Below, piece after piece: positions 49,698 through 59,900 of a stretch of DNA of 64,000 bases. The stretch lies in the NCBI GenBank assembly GCA_004293725.1, contig REAW01000010.1, positions 62,001-126,000 of the forward strand, given 5' to 3'. Position numbers and translations under genes: made by a program. The stretch comes from Curvibacter sp. GTDB taxonomy: Bacteria > Pseudomonadota > Gammaproteobacteria > Burkholderiales > Burkholderiaceae_C. Position 1 is the stretch's first letter. Each line of letters opens with the position of its first letter. Under the pieces are notes generated by a model. It was not told the DNA's origin. It saw only the letters and a program-made list of their open reading frames with translations, and searched no databases.

Positions 49698-50453
49698 CTA
49701 TGGAGCAGACAAAGTAAAGTTTTGTATGCCGGTGATGTGCTCCCCCGCTGGCATCAACGCGGTGGCTGGCCTGAGGTACATCATGCTGACCGCCATAGGA
49801 AAGATGTTGGGCAGCGGCGTGTCGCCCACAATGGTCGCGCGGTTGAGCTCCCACACAAACGTGCGGGGCTGCGTCAGCGTGTGGGTCTCTAGGTACAGTA
49901 CCTTTCGGTCCCGGATGCGCGCGACCTCCAGCACATAGTCACCGGCGCGGGTACCTTCGGTACTTACTTCAATACGCCAGTTTTGATTGGCCAAAGGGAG
50001 CACCTTAAGGCTACTAACTTTGAAAGCTCCAGCCACCGATTGCGCAAAGTTTTCTCGGGCTACCGCGTTTTGTTTTTCCCGCGCGTTGAAGGCTTCCGCC
50101 ACTTCCTGGCAGCGTTTCGGCGTGTAGCTGGAGCCGTCGCCCAGAAGGGAGCGACGTTCAACGACTTTGGGGCAGACTTCTGCGCGGCCTGTACGCCGCA
50201 CCAACTCCATGTAACAGGCGGAACGGTAGTAATAGGTTCTGCCAGCGCCAGGAAACGAAAACCACGCACCATCGAGCATGCCGCTGGCATAGGCGGAGGG
50301 GGATATGGCTTCGCAGACAGCCTCTAGCTCTGACTTGCTGTAGCGGTCGAACTGGTAGCGCGTGTCCGCGCCGTTTGACTGGGCCAACGCTGCGCTGCTG
50401 GAGGCGACTAGCACCGATGCGAATACGAACCAAGGTGGACAAAGAGGGACCAT
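49698..50453 (-). CDS. Secreted protein of unknown function, cysteine-containing
   Basis: This 251-aa protein has a probable signal peptide (FVFASVLVASSSAALAQ). The mature part carries several cysteines (AVCEAIS, SACYME, EVCPKVV, RCQEV) within the first third, then a beta-rich C-terminal half (NWRIEVSTEGTRAGDYVLEV). I do not recognise the family. The cysteine pattern suggests disulfide bonds in the periplasm. It is divergent from the cobalamin adenosyltransferase gene. Confidence 0.65.
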   Translation of the reverse strand: MVPLCPPWFVFASVLVASSSAALAQSNGADTRYQFDRYSKSELEAVCEAISPSAYASGMLDGAWFSFPGAGRTYYYRSACYMELVRRTGRAEVCPKVVERRSLLGDGSSYTPKRCQEVAEAFNAREKQNAVARENFAQSVAGAFKVSSLKVLPLANQNWRIEVSTEGTRAGDYVLEVARIRDRKVLYLETHTLTQPRTFVWELNRATIVGDTPLPNIFPMAVSMMYLRPATALMPAGEHITGIQNFTLSAP

Positions 50454-50536
50454 GCTGCGCAGTATGGTCAGCAAGTACACCTATTGCAAGTAGGCGCATG
50501 GCTGAAAAAACTTAGTGTTCCTGCCACAATGCCGTC

Positions 50537-51109
50537 ATGGGAAATCGACTTACACAAATTGCAACCCGCACCGGGGACAACGGAACCACGGGGCTGGGTG
50601 ACAACACCCGGGTGTCCAAAAATAGCCTGCGCGTTCACGCGATGGGTGAGGTGGACGAGCTGAACTCGCACATCGGTGTATTGCTTTGCGAGGAAATGCC
50701 AGAGGGTGTGCGCAGTGTACTGGTGGAGGTTCAGCACCAGCTTTTCAACCTTGGCGGTGAGCTCTCAATTCCCGGCTTCGAGTTGCTCAAGAGTGAAGCG
50801 GTTTTGGCACTGGACGAAGCCCTCGAACTGCATAACGAAGCCTTGCCACGCCTCCAAGAATTCATCTTGCCCGCAGGCACCCGCGCAGCCGCATTGGCCC
50901 ATGTGTGCCGCACCGTGGCCCGTCGGGCCGAGCGCGCTGTGGTGGCACTGGGCAATGAAGAAGCGCTGAAGGATACGCCGCGCCAATACCTCAACCGCTT
51001 GTCGGACCTGATGTTTGTGTTCTCCCGCGTCCTCAATCGCCACCGAACGGATGGCACCTTGGGTGACGACGTGTATTGGAAAAGCGCGCGTATGCAGTCC
51101 GGTCAGTAG
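50537..51109 (+). CDS. Cob(I)yrinic acid a,c-diamide adenosyltransferase (PduO type)
   Basis: This 190-aa protein has the ATP-binding N-terminus TRTGDNGTTGLGD, the LNSHIGVLLC helix and the conserved RTVARRAERAVVAL motif. It transfers the adenosyl group from ATP to cob(I)alamin to form coenzyme B12. The length is normal for the ATR (PduO/MMAB) family. A 53-bp gap follows with a C9 tract before the SGNH-like gene. Confidence 0.95.
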   Translation: MGNRLTQIATRTGDNGTTGLGDNTRVSKNSLRVHAMGEVDELNSHIGVLLCEEMPEGVRSVLVEVQHQLFNLGGELSIPGFELLKSEAVLALDEALELHNEALPRLQEFILPAGTRAAALAHVCRTVARRAERAVVALGNEEALKDTPRQYLNRLSDLMFVFSRVLNRHRTDGTLGDDVYWKSARMQSGQ

Positions 51110-51136
51110 GAGTGCACAGGCGAGCTTGCAGGCAAT

Positions 51137-51145
51137 CCCCCCCCC
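51137..51145. repeat. Nine-cytosine homopolymer upstream of the SGNH-like lipoprotein gene
   Basis: Nine consecutive C residues lie 16 bp before the ATG at 51162, in the 5' untranslated region. Slippage here could affect expression, but no conclusion can be drawn. Confidence 0.7.
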
Positions 51146-51161
51146 TTACTTCTTCCAAACG

Positions 51162-52106
51162 ATGAACTTTCTCCGCAAAATCCCCTACGTGATGGTGCTT
51201 GCCTTGGCCGCCTGTGGCGGACAAAAGGCCTTGGAGCCTGCTGCATTGAACGAACTGTACGCGCAGCCGCTGGCTCCGCCGGCCAAGCCGCTGCGGGTTT
51301 TCCACATCGGACACAGCTTGGTCAACACAGACATACCGATGATGCTGGAGCAACTGGCGGGTCCCGGTCACGACCACCGGTCTCAGCTAGGGTGGGGCGC
51401 TTCACTGAAGTCGCATTGGGAGCCTGACGTGCCTGTTAATGGTTTTGCTGAGATGAATGGGCATGCCCGATATCAGGATGCGCGCAAAGCGGTGGACAGT
51501 GGCCAGTTCGATGTGGTGGTGTTGGCTGAAGCGGTTGAGATCAAGGACATGATCAAGTACCACGACAGCCCCAAGTACATTCGTAAATGGGCGCACGACG
51601 CCCGCGCTGCCAATCCGCAGAGCCGTGTTTACCTCTATGAGTTGTGGCACAACCTCGATGACCCTGCCGGTTGGCTGGAACGACTGGACCGGGACCTTGG
51701 CCTCTATTGGGAGGGGGTGTTGTTGGCACAGGGCCTGGCACACCAAGACACCGGAGGGCCGGTGTATGTGATTCCAGCCGGGCAAGTGATGGCGCGCTTG
51801 GTTCGGGAAATTGAGAAACGAGGAGGGGTGGATCGTCTCCGAACGCGCAAAGATTTATTTGCCCTCACTGACAAGGGTGAGCAGGACACGATTCATTTGA
51901 GTCCACTGGGCAATTATCTAGTCGCACTAACCCACTATGCGGTGCTTTACCATCGGCCCCCGCCTGCCACCCCGCAGCGTATTCAACTGGTCAATGGCAG
52001 CCAGCTTCCAGAAATATCGCCAGAATTGGCGGGCCTCATGAGTGAAATCATTTGGTCGGTTGTCACCAGCTATCCGAAGACCGGTGTTGTGCAGCGCAAA
52101 GGCTAA
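51162..52106 (+). CDS. SGNH-hydrolase-like lipoprotein
   Basis: This 314-aa lipoprotein has a signal peptide (VMVLALAAC, lipobox Cys). The mature domain has FHIGHSLVNTDIP near the start in the position of the catalytic Ser block (GHSL for GDSL) and DTIHLSPLGNYLVA near the end in the position of the DxxH block. It may be an envelope esterase or O-acetyl handling protein. The substrate is unknown. It precedes the convergent NRPS gene by 170 bp, and the link to the cluster is only positional. Confidence 0.7.
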   Translation: MNFLRKIPYVMVLALAACGGQKALEPAALNELYAQPLAPPAKPLRVFHIGHSLVNTDIPMMLEQLAGPGHDHRSQLGWGASLKSHWEPDVPVNGFAEMNGHARYQDARKAVDSGQFDVVVLAEAVEIKDMIKYHDSPKYIRKWAHDARAANPQSRVYLYELWHNLDDPAGWLERLDRDLGLYWEGVLLAQGLAHQDTGGPVYVIPAGQVMARLVREIEKRGGVDRLRTRKDLFALTDKGEQDTIHLSPLGNYLVALTHYAVLYHRPPPATPQRIQLVNGSQLPEISPELAGLMSEIIWSVVTSYPKTGVVQRKG

Positions 52107-52253
52107 TGCCCAAAGTACACACATCGAAATCAATCGCGCAAATACGTTTCCCAAAAACGCGTCGCTGTGCCCCTGCTGCCTGAACACCACTTGTAAATGG
52201 GGGTTCTAAGGCGTTGGAAGCCTTTGACTAGGTTTAACTTGACGACTAGCACC

Positions 52254-52273
52254 GCCAAGCCAAGCCAAGCCAA
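52254..52273. repeat. Tandem GCCAA repeat, four copies
   Basis: Four consecutive GCCAA units lie just before the NRPS stop codon (52277), in the 3' intergenic region. No function is evident. Confidence 0.8.
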
Positions 52274-52276
52274 GAC

Positions 52277-55200
52277 TCAGACTTCTTCGCCCGTGCGCCG
52301 GGCGCGCATAGCCGAGCGCCGCGCCATCGCGTCGTTGCGGGCCTCGGCCCGGTCGTTGACCGCTTCGGTCGCAGAAGCTGCCTGCGCTGCAGCTACAGGG
52401 GCTTTCGGTTTATCGTCCAGATGCTTGGCCAAGGCAGCGAGCGTTGGAAACCGGAAGATGTCGGTAATTGACAACTTGGTGGCTCCCAGCGCTTGGCGAA
52501 TTTCCCGGTGGGCTTGCACGGCCAGAAGGCTGTGGCCGCCAAGGGAAAAGAAGTTGTCGCGCGCTCCCACTTTGGGCACACCCAATATGCGGGCCCAAAT
52601 GGCGGCAAGTTGCGACTCGATATCGCTTTGAGGCGCGACGAAAGTTTCGGTTTGCGGCGCGCTAGCCGAAGGCGCGGGCAGTGCCTTGCGGTCTACCTTG
52701 CGGTTGGGGGTAAGGGGGAAACTGTCCAAGGTCACAAAATGCGCCGGGATCATGTGTTCTGGCAAAACCGCTGCGAGTTCGGCGCGCAGGCTCACTTCAT
52801 GCGCGCTGCCCGACAGGTAGGCCACCAAACGCAAATCGCCAGGGCTGTCTTCACGCGCCAGCACAACGGCTTGCTTGACACCAGGCTGGGCTTCCAGCAC
52901 CGCTTCAATTTCACCAAGTTCAATACGATAGCCGCGCAACTTCACTTGGAAGTCTGCGCGCCCCAGGAAATCGAGCTTGCCATCCGCACGCCACCGCACT
53001 AGGTCGCCGGTTCTGTACATCCGCGCACCCCAAGGGCAGGCGCGTTCTGTGGTCACGAAAGTATCCGGCTTGAAGCGCTCCTCGGTCAGATCGGGGCGCT
53101 GCCAATAGCCACGCGTCACGCCGTCGCCCCCTATCCACAACTCGCCCGCAGTGCCGGGAGGCACCGGGTTCATTGCCTCGTCCAGCACATACATCTGCTG
53201 GTTAGCCAACGGGGTGCCAATGTTGGAGATCGGCTCAACCTCGCCGACCTCTTCTACCGAGGACCAGATGGTGGTCTCGGTCGGGCCATACATGTTCAGG
53301 ATGCGCGCTCTAGAGGCGTTGCGCAGATCGTTCACCAAGGCTCCAGGCAGTGCCTCGCCGCCCACCATCAGGGTCTTTACGCTTGAGAGTGCCATGCGGG
53401 CTTCATCGTTCATGGCGATCATGCGGGCCATCGAAGGGGTGCACTGCAGATGCGTCACCCCGTGGCGCAGAATCTGGGCCGCAATGGAGTAATCCCCCTC
53501 CTGCGCGCCACCTCCCGAGTTGGCGCGCTTCACCACCTCAGCCAAGGGGTACAGCGCCTCTAGCACACGCTCGGGCGCAATGCCATAGTCCACCAAGCAA
53601 GCCACCTCGCCCACGCCAATGCGTTTTAGCTGCTCAACCCGGGCAAGGGCGTCTTCAACGGTGCCAAACAGCCCCGAGTCTTCAAAGTAGCGCTGGAACG
53701 CGAAATCGAGGATCGCGTCATTTTCCTCGGCCGTCAGTGTGCGCAGGTCGATGTCCATCGGATTTTCGACGCCCGCAGGTTTCTTGAAAGCCGGGAACGC
53801 CCAGGCGTATTGCTTGACCAAGCCAACTGCGGCGCCAAGGTAAGCCTTCATCGGGCCTTCGGCTACGCGGCGCACCTGCTCACGGTCCCGGCCAATGTAG
53901 GTGTGCAGCATCAGTGTGACGGTGAACTGGGCCGGGTCATGGCCTGCCTTGCGCAGGGCCTCGTGATAAATGATGATTTTCTTGGCCACCTCGTCAATCG
54001 ATTGACCCAGCAAATGCGTCAGCACGTTGGCGCCAAGCTCACCGGCCTCGCGCCAGGTGTCGGGGTTGCCCGCGGTGGTGACCCATAGTTGCAACTCTTT
54101 GGACACGGGGCGTGGCTGGGTCTTCACAGTAAACGGAGTGCCATCGGCTTTCAGAAAATCCACTCCCTCGCCGCGCCACAAACGCCGAACCTGATCGGCG
54201 GCGGCGTACATGGCGGCCTTGTTCTTGGGCGGCGTATTTTCGGGGCGCAGCACAAAGTCTTCTGGCTGCCAGCCCGAGGCAACCGCAATGCCTGCGCGCC
54301 CGTTGGTCAGGTTGTCAATAACCGCCCATTCCTCTGCAATGCGTGCCGGGTGGTGCAAGGGCACCACGCACGAGCCCGCGCGCACAGCGATGTTTTTGGT
54401 CACGGCCGCCACAGCGGCTCCGGTTACTGCCGGGTTCGGATAAGGGCCACCGAAGGCATGAAAGTGGCGCTCGGGCGTCCAGACGGCACAAAAACCATGG
54501 GTATCGGCAAACTTGGCACCTTCCAAGAGAAGTTCGTATTTCTTCGGGCCCTGCCCGTCGTCATTGCCCCAGTAGTAGATGGAGAAATCCATCTTCTGCG
54601 GGTTGACAAAGCTGCCCGATGACACGAGTGCACGGTTTTCATCCGACGAAATAACCACCTTGAAGCCGCGTGCCAGGGTCCAGAAAAGTTCCAACACCGA
54701 GATGTCGAACGACAGCGAAGTAACAGCCAGCCAGACACCCGGCTCCGCGCCGATACGTTGGTCCATGCCGGTAAAGAAGTTGGCAACGTTGCGGTGCTCC
54801 ACCATCACGCCCTTGGGCCGTCCGGTGGAGCCCGAGGTGTAGATCATGTAGGCGATGTCCTGCGGCTGCACGTCGCACACCGGGTTGGCTGAAGGTGCGG
54901 CGTGGATACGGCCATCGCTTCCCAACTCCAGCACCTGCGCGCTATGGGCGGGCAAAGCGATGCCCGACTGCGTTACCACCACCGGGCACGCGCTGTCTTC
55001 AATAAACAACGCGATGCGTTCAGCCGGATAGGCCGGATCCATGGGCACATAGGCTCCACCCGCTTTGTGGATGCCCAAAGCGCCGATCAAGAGATCCAGG
55101 CTGCGGCGAGTGCAAAGACCCACCAGCGTGCCAGGGGTAACACCCATTCCGATGAGCGTGTGAGCCACCTTGTTGGCCCGGGCATTGAGTGCGGCATAGG

Positions 55201-56818
55201 TCAGGCTTTCGGCTTCACAGACCAAAGCCACTGCCTCCGGTGTCTTGGCAACTTGTGCTTCAAACGCCTGGTGAATGGTCGTGGGGTTGCGCAGCGCGGC
55301 AGTTGCGTTCCAGCCGTGCAAAACCTGCGTGCGTTCGGCCTGGGTCAGGGCCGAGACACTGGCCAAGGGCGTGTCGCCGGGTAGTTGGGCCAATTCGCTA
55401 ACCACATGGCGTATGCGGGCGGCGAGCGCTTGGGCCTGGGGCGCAGAGAGCCTTGCGGCGTCGTAGTAAAAAGCCGAGGGCGATAGCGTGACCACACTGC
55501 CCGCCACCGCAGCGTCTCCAAGCGCCAACTGCGGAACGGTCAGGCCTTGCAGTGCGCTGTCGCGCGTCATCAGGTCTAGCGCAAAGGCGGGTGTAGCGCG
55601 GGCTTTGGTTAACGCTTCGGTGAGGCTGGCCTTGGCTTCGGTGATGGACCCCTCGGCGTTCACGGCAATCGGCACCCAGTAGCTTAAGTAGCCTGGCAAG
55701 CCTTCGCCTCCCAGTGCAAAATCCACCGCGGGTTGGCCAAGCGCACGTGCGCCGGCCAAGGCAAGGCTAGCAAAATCACCCGAGAGCGGCAGGCTTTGCC
55801 AATCGGCCTGGGTGGCAGAGCCTGCCCCCGCAACCTGTGCGGGGTTCATTCGCAGCAGTGCTCGGCGCAAAGCAGCTTCGCCCGGCACGACGGCGGCAAG
55901 CGCGTCAGAGAGTTGCTGCGCCTGTGCTGCGTCAAGCAATGGCAGGCTAGCATCGGTGATCGTCGAGGGGCACACCGGACCGCCTTTGATCTGGCAGCTC
56001 AAACGGTTTAGGCGCACCGCACCTGTGCCGCAGGCCACCACCAGCCCTTCTGGCGTGGCCGAAAACACGGTGCCCGCAGCCCCCGACCCCTCTGCGGGTT
56101 CCGCTGCGCCAACGTTTAGCACGCGCGATGCGGTGGCGATTTTTGCGGTGGAAAGTGGGTTCCAGTAGCGCCCATGGTCTAGTGCGCACACCCGGCGGAT
56201 CACCTCTGGTGCAGGCTTGGAGAAATCAATACGCCCCATGGCGCTGGGGCGATCATGGCGCATGTGAATGCTGCGCAGCGAAAGATCTTGGCGCTGGCGG
56301 CGAATACCATTTTCCAACTGGCCGACCAGGGCCGGGAAAGATTCCATACCCGCTTCGAAGCAGCGGGTGTTCAGCGTCAGCGCGGTGTCATTCGCAGTAA
56401 TGTCAAAAAGGCGTTGCTCAAGAATGTCGCCCTCATCCACCCCACCTTCCATCAAATGCCAGGTGATGCCGTGATGCGCCTCTCCCGCCAGAATGGCCCA
56501 AACCGGGGCATTCAGACCGGCATGGCGTGGCAAGGGACCATCATGAAAATTTACGGCGCCGCTCGAAGCCATGGCCAGCACTTGGTCGGGTATGACCGAG
56601 AGGTTCGCAACGGACAAAAGCCATTCAACCGATAGCCCGGCAAGCGCAGCCCAATCGCCCGCCGCCTCCACGCGCAACCCTTTGGACAGCGCCCATTTCT
56701 TTACATCCGCGTTGCGGGTGACGACGGCAGCAATGCGGTGGCCACGCTCTAGCAAGATCTGGCCACATTGGCTGGTCAGAGATTCATTGCCGATCAAAAG
56801 CGCAGAAAAAATGGTCAT
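52277..56818 (-). CDS. NRPS: formyltransferase - C remnant - adenylation domain with inserted monooxygenase - PCP
   Basis: This 1513-aa megaenzyme starts with a formyltransferase domain (about 1-290) keeping the triad Asn90/His92 ([13 protein letters not shown]) and Asp128. A short condensation-like region (about 330-500) lacks HHxxxDG. The adenylation domain (about 515-1380) has A3 [16 protein letters not shown]5 [12 protein letters not shown]7 YRTGDLVRW and A10 NRKVDRKAL. Between A4 and A5 sits a luciferase-like monooxygenase (about 742-1085; [20 protein letters not shown]). The PCP has LGGHSL (Ser1430). Code residues read D-I-L-Q-M-G-M-I-W-K, near published glycine codes. There is no TE. 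It is second in the operon after the PKS. Confidence 0.9.
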   Translation of the reverse strand: MTIFSALLIGNESLTSQCGQILLERGHRIAAVVTRNADVKKWALSKGLRVEAAGDWAALAGLSVEWLLSVANLSVIPDQVLAMASSGAVNFHDGPLPRHAGLNAPVWAILAGEAHHGITWHLMEGGVDEGDILEQRLFDITANDTALTLNTRCFEAGMESFPALVGQLENGIRRQRQDLSLRSIHMRHDRPSAMGRIDFSKPAPEVIRRVCALDHGRYWNPLSTAKIATASRVLNVGAAEPAEGSGAAGTVFSATPEGLVVACGTGAVRLNRLSCQIKGGPVCPSTITDASLPLLDAAQAQQLSDALAAVVPGEAALRRALLRMNPAQVAGAGSATQADWQSLPLSGDFASLALAGARALGQPAVDFALGGEGLPGYLSYWVPIAVNAEGSITEAKASLTEALTKARATPAFALDLMTRDSALQGLTVPQLALGDAAVAGSVVTLSPSAFYYDAARLSAPQAQALAARIRHVVSELAQLPGDTPLASVSALTQAERTQVLHGWNATAALRNPTTIHQAFEAQVAKTPEAVALVCEAESLTYAALNARANKVAHTLIGMGVTPGTLVGLCTRRSLDLLIGALGIHKAGGAYVPMDPAYPAERIALFIEDSACPVVVTQSGIALPAHSAQVLELGSDGRIHAAPSANPVCDVQPQDIAYMIYTSGSTGRPKGVMVEHRNVANFFTGMDQRIGAEPGVWLAVTSLSFDISVLELFWTLARGFKVVISSDENRALVSSGSFVNPQKMDFSIYYWGNDDGQGPKKYELLLEGAKFADTHGFCAVWTPERHFHAFGGPYPNPAVTGAAVAAVTKNIAVRAGSCVVPLHHPARIAEEWAVIDNLTNGRAGIAVASGWQPEDFVLRPENTPPKNKAAMYAAADQVRRLWRGEGVDFLKADGTPFTVKTQPRPVSKELQLWVTTAGNPDTWREAGELGANVLTHLLGQSIDEVAKKIIIYHEALRKAGHDPAQFTVTLMLHTYIGRDREQVRRVAEGPMKAYLGAAVGLVKQYAWAFPAFKKPAGVENPMDIDLRTLTAEENDAILDFAFQRYFEDSGLFGTVEDALARVEQLKRIGVGEVACLVDYGIAPERVLEALYPLAEVVKRANSGGGAQEGDYSIAAQILRHGVTHLQCTPSMARMIAMNDEARMALSSVKTLMVGGEALPGALVNDLRNASRARILNMYGPTETTIWSSVEEVGEVEPISNIGTPLANQQMYVLDEAMNPVPPGTAGELWIGGDGVTRGYWQRPDLTEERFKPDTFVTTERACPWGARMYRTGDLVRWRADGKLDFLGRADFQVKLRGYRIELGEIEAVLEAQPGVKQAVVLAREDSPGDLRLVAYLSGSAHEVSLRAELAAVLPEHMIPAHFVTLDSFPLTPNRKVDRKALPAPSASAPQTETFVAPQSDIESQLAAIWARILGVPKVGARDNFFSLGGHSLLAVQAHREIRQALGATKLSITDIFRFPTLAALAKHLDDKPKAPVAAAQAASATEAVNDRAEARNDAMARRSAMRARRTGEEV

Positions 56819-56906
56819 TTGAAACTCCTAGGTCCTATCGGGTAGCTGCTCAGCCATTGGCAGGCAGATTTTGTTTGCAAGTCTTGTGTACCAAAGACGG
56901 TTCAGT

Positions 56907-59900
56907 TCACCGCGTTGGCGTTGGGGTTGGCGCGGGCGCGGGCGGCGCCATCGACGAACCACTGGGTTTGCCCCCTTCAGCGCGTGCGATAACGGCCTTC
57001 ATCTTGGCAGCAAGAACGCGAACATTGGGCTCCAGGACCATGCTGTCATGGTTGCCAGGAACCTCAAACACTTCCAGCGTAGGGGCAAAGCGGGTGAGGT
57101 CATTGTCGGCAAAGACATACTCTTTGGCCGAAGACACCCACTGCCCCCCGGTAACCTTGTACTTGCGGTCCAAGGGCGGGCGAAAAAGCACAGTGGCGCC
57201 GTCGTGTACTTGCATCTCATACACCGTAATTGCGTGGCGAAAAGCGGCCTCAATCACGGCGTTGTGAAATTGCACGGGGCTGTGCGCATCGGTTTTGGGC
57301 TGACGCTTCTCTATCTCCCAGACCCAGCGGTTCTTGGCCCAGGTTACAAAATAGCCCAATCCTTCTTCCCTGAGTAGCGCCCATTTGATGGCCGCTTTGT
57401 CCGCTCGGGTCAGGGTAGGGCGCATCGGCAAAGGGGTGTCAAGCAGAACCAACAGCGATACGACCTCACCTGCCTCTTTCAACTGGCGCGCCATTTCCCA
57501 GGCGGTCAAGCCGCCACCTGAAAAACCGCCCAGCATATACGGGCCATGGGGCTGCACTTGGCGCAACTCGGCAATGTAGTCGGCGGCGGCCTGTGGCAAG
57601 GTATTGTGCGGGGCTTGATCGCCCAAAAGCCCGCGCGCTTGCATGCCATAAAAGGGTCGGTCGCCGCCGAGTAGCTGCGCCAGGTGGCGCAGATTCAGAA
57701 CGTTACCAAACATGCCTGCGACAAGAAAGAATGGCTGTCTCGTACCGCCTTCGCCCTGGTGCATGGGTACCAAATGGGTGAAGCGGCGGGTAGGGGCGGC
57801 GGCGGGTTTTGCTTGCGCATCGCTGTCTCCAACATCACCCACTTGCGCGACTATCAAGGCGGCACACGCAGCCACCGAAGGGGCTTCAAAGAGGATCGAG
57901 ATCGGGAAGTCCACCCGATAGGTTTTCTTCACCATCGCAAACAGGCGCACAGCGATCAGGCTATGGCCGCCAAGGTCGAAAAAGCTGTCTTCTACGCCGA
58001 CTTGTGCCACACCAAGAAGCTCCTGCCAGAAGCCAACGAGTGTGCGTTCAATGTCGTTCTTGGGGGCAACATAGGCGGTATCCAGATCGGGCCGCTCGAA
58101 CGATTGCATCTCAGACTTAGCCGCCTCAACCTCGACCGTCTGTCGCACCAGCGCAGGCAGATCCAACGACGAGACAATCACCTGCGCTTGCCCCAAAGCA
58201 ACCGCGCGCGCGAAGGCTTGTGCGCCCTCCTCGGGACGAATACCCTGAGAGAAAGCGTACATCAGACGCTCTTCAGCAGGCGACATGGGTTTGTCGTGTG
58301 CTGGGCCGTCGTCGTATTCCAACTCGCGCGCATCGGCTTGGCCAAAGTTCAGCGCACCATCTAGCTTGCGGATCGAGAAGCCCTCGATCTCGACGCAAAC
58401 CTCGCCCTCTGGCGTGGCCAGGGTGACGTTGAAGGTGGCTGTAGCTCCTTGCGCCTGGTTGTCCGCAACGCTGACCACATGGCTGACGATCTCGTTTGGG
58501 AGCGCGCGCAGCACACGAACCATGCCGTAAGACACCGGCACCCAAAGGTGGTCGGGGCGATAGCCCTTGATAAGGTCCATCGCCCAGCCGGTGGCAAGGT
58601 CCAACAGCGCGGGATGCAGGGCCCAAGGCCCGGCCTCGCCGCGAAAGGCGCTGGGCAACGCCAATGTCGCAAGCCCCTCGCTCGCGCCGGTGCTGCGCGA
58701 ACACAGTACGCGCCAACGCGGACCAAAGTTGAGATGTGCCTCTTGGGGGCTGAGCAGCCCATCTCCGGTTTCGGGCGCGGGCAGCCGGGCTGCAATGTCT
58801 GCCACGTTGATACGGCGGCTTGTTACGGCCACTGGCACAACGCGAGCTTGGGCGTGCAGCTGCCAGCCCTTGCGGCCTTTGGCCAAGGCGGCAGAGCGCA
58901 GTTCAAACCCATAGCCTTCATCGCTGCGGATCAATTTCGCGCGCACTTCGCGGGCTTCGCCATCCGCCACGGCCAAGGGCCGGAAGAAATACAGGTCACG
59001 CAGCTCAAAAGCGCCCTCCTCACCGTGGGCGCGCATGGCCTCGGCAGCGATTTCAAGGTACCCGGTGCCGGGAATCAGCGCCTGGCCCGCTTTGGTACGG
59101 TGACCATCCAGCACCCAGCGATCCATGCCATAGGTGGCGGCGAACATCCGGTTGCCGGTCGCGTCAAAACCAGCCTCATCCAGCATGGGGGCCACTATGG
59201 GCACCATCGGCGCGGCAGCACGACCGGTCCGCTCGGCCAAGGCCTCGGCCGCCATGCCTACGCCAGTCCAAATGCCCCAGTTCACCGCTATCACTTTGGT
59301 CTTACCACCCAGACGCGACTTGGAAAACGCGTTCAGATATTCATTTGCTGCAACGTAATCGATCTGACCCGCAGGGCCGGTGACGGTGGAGGTGGAGGAG
59401 AAGAGCACCATCAGATCAACCGAGCCGTCGGGAAACAACTTGTCCAAAACAAGCGTACCGTGGAGCTTCGGGGCGAAGACCTCTTCCACCTTGGCAGGGG
59501 TCTTCAGCATCAAGGGGCCATCATCCACAACGCCAGCGGCATGGATCACCGCCCGCACCCGGCCAAACCGCGCTTCGCCGGCCTTCACTGCGGCCGACAT
59601 ATCGTCCATGTTGCACACATCGGCAGGGGTAACCAAAACTTGGCCCCCCAATGCCTCCAGCCGTTGCAGCGCCAAGATGCGGTGACTGATCGGATCGGCA
59701 GGGTCATGGGCTGCCAGATAGCTCTGCCAAGCCTCACGCGGGGGCAGCGCCCGGCGTGCAATCAGGGTGACCTTGACAGCAAAGCGCTGAATCAGGTCTT
59801 CTGCAACGGTAAGGCCGATCCCACCAAAGCCCCCGGTAATGAGCACATGTGCGCCTTGGGGCAGGCTAAAACCGGCGTCTTCTGGCAAGGCCTGGGATTT

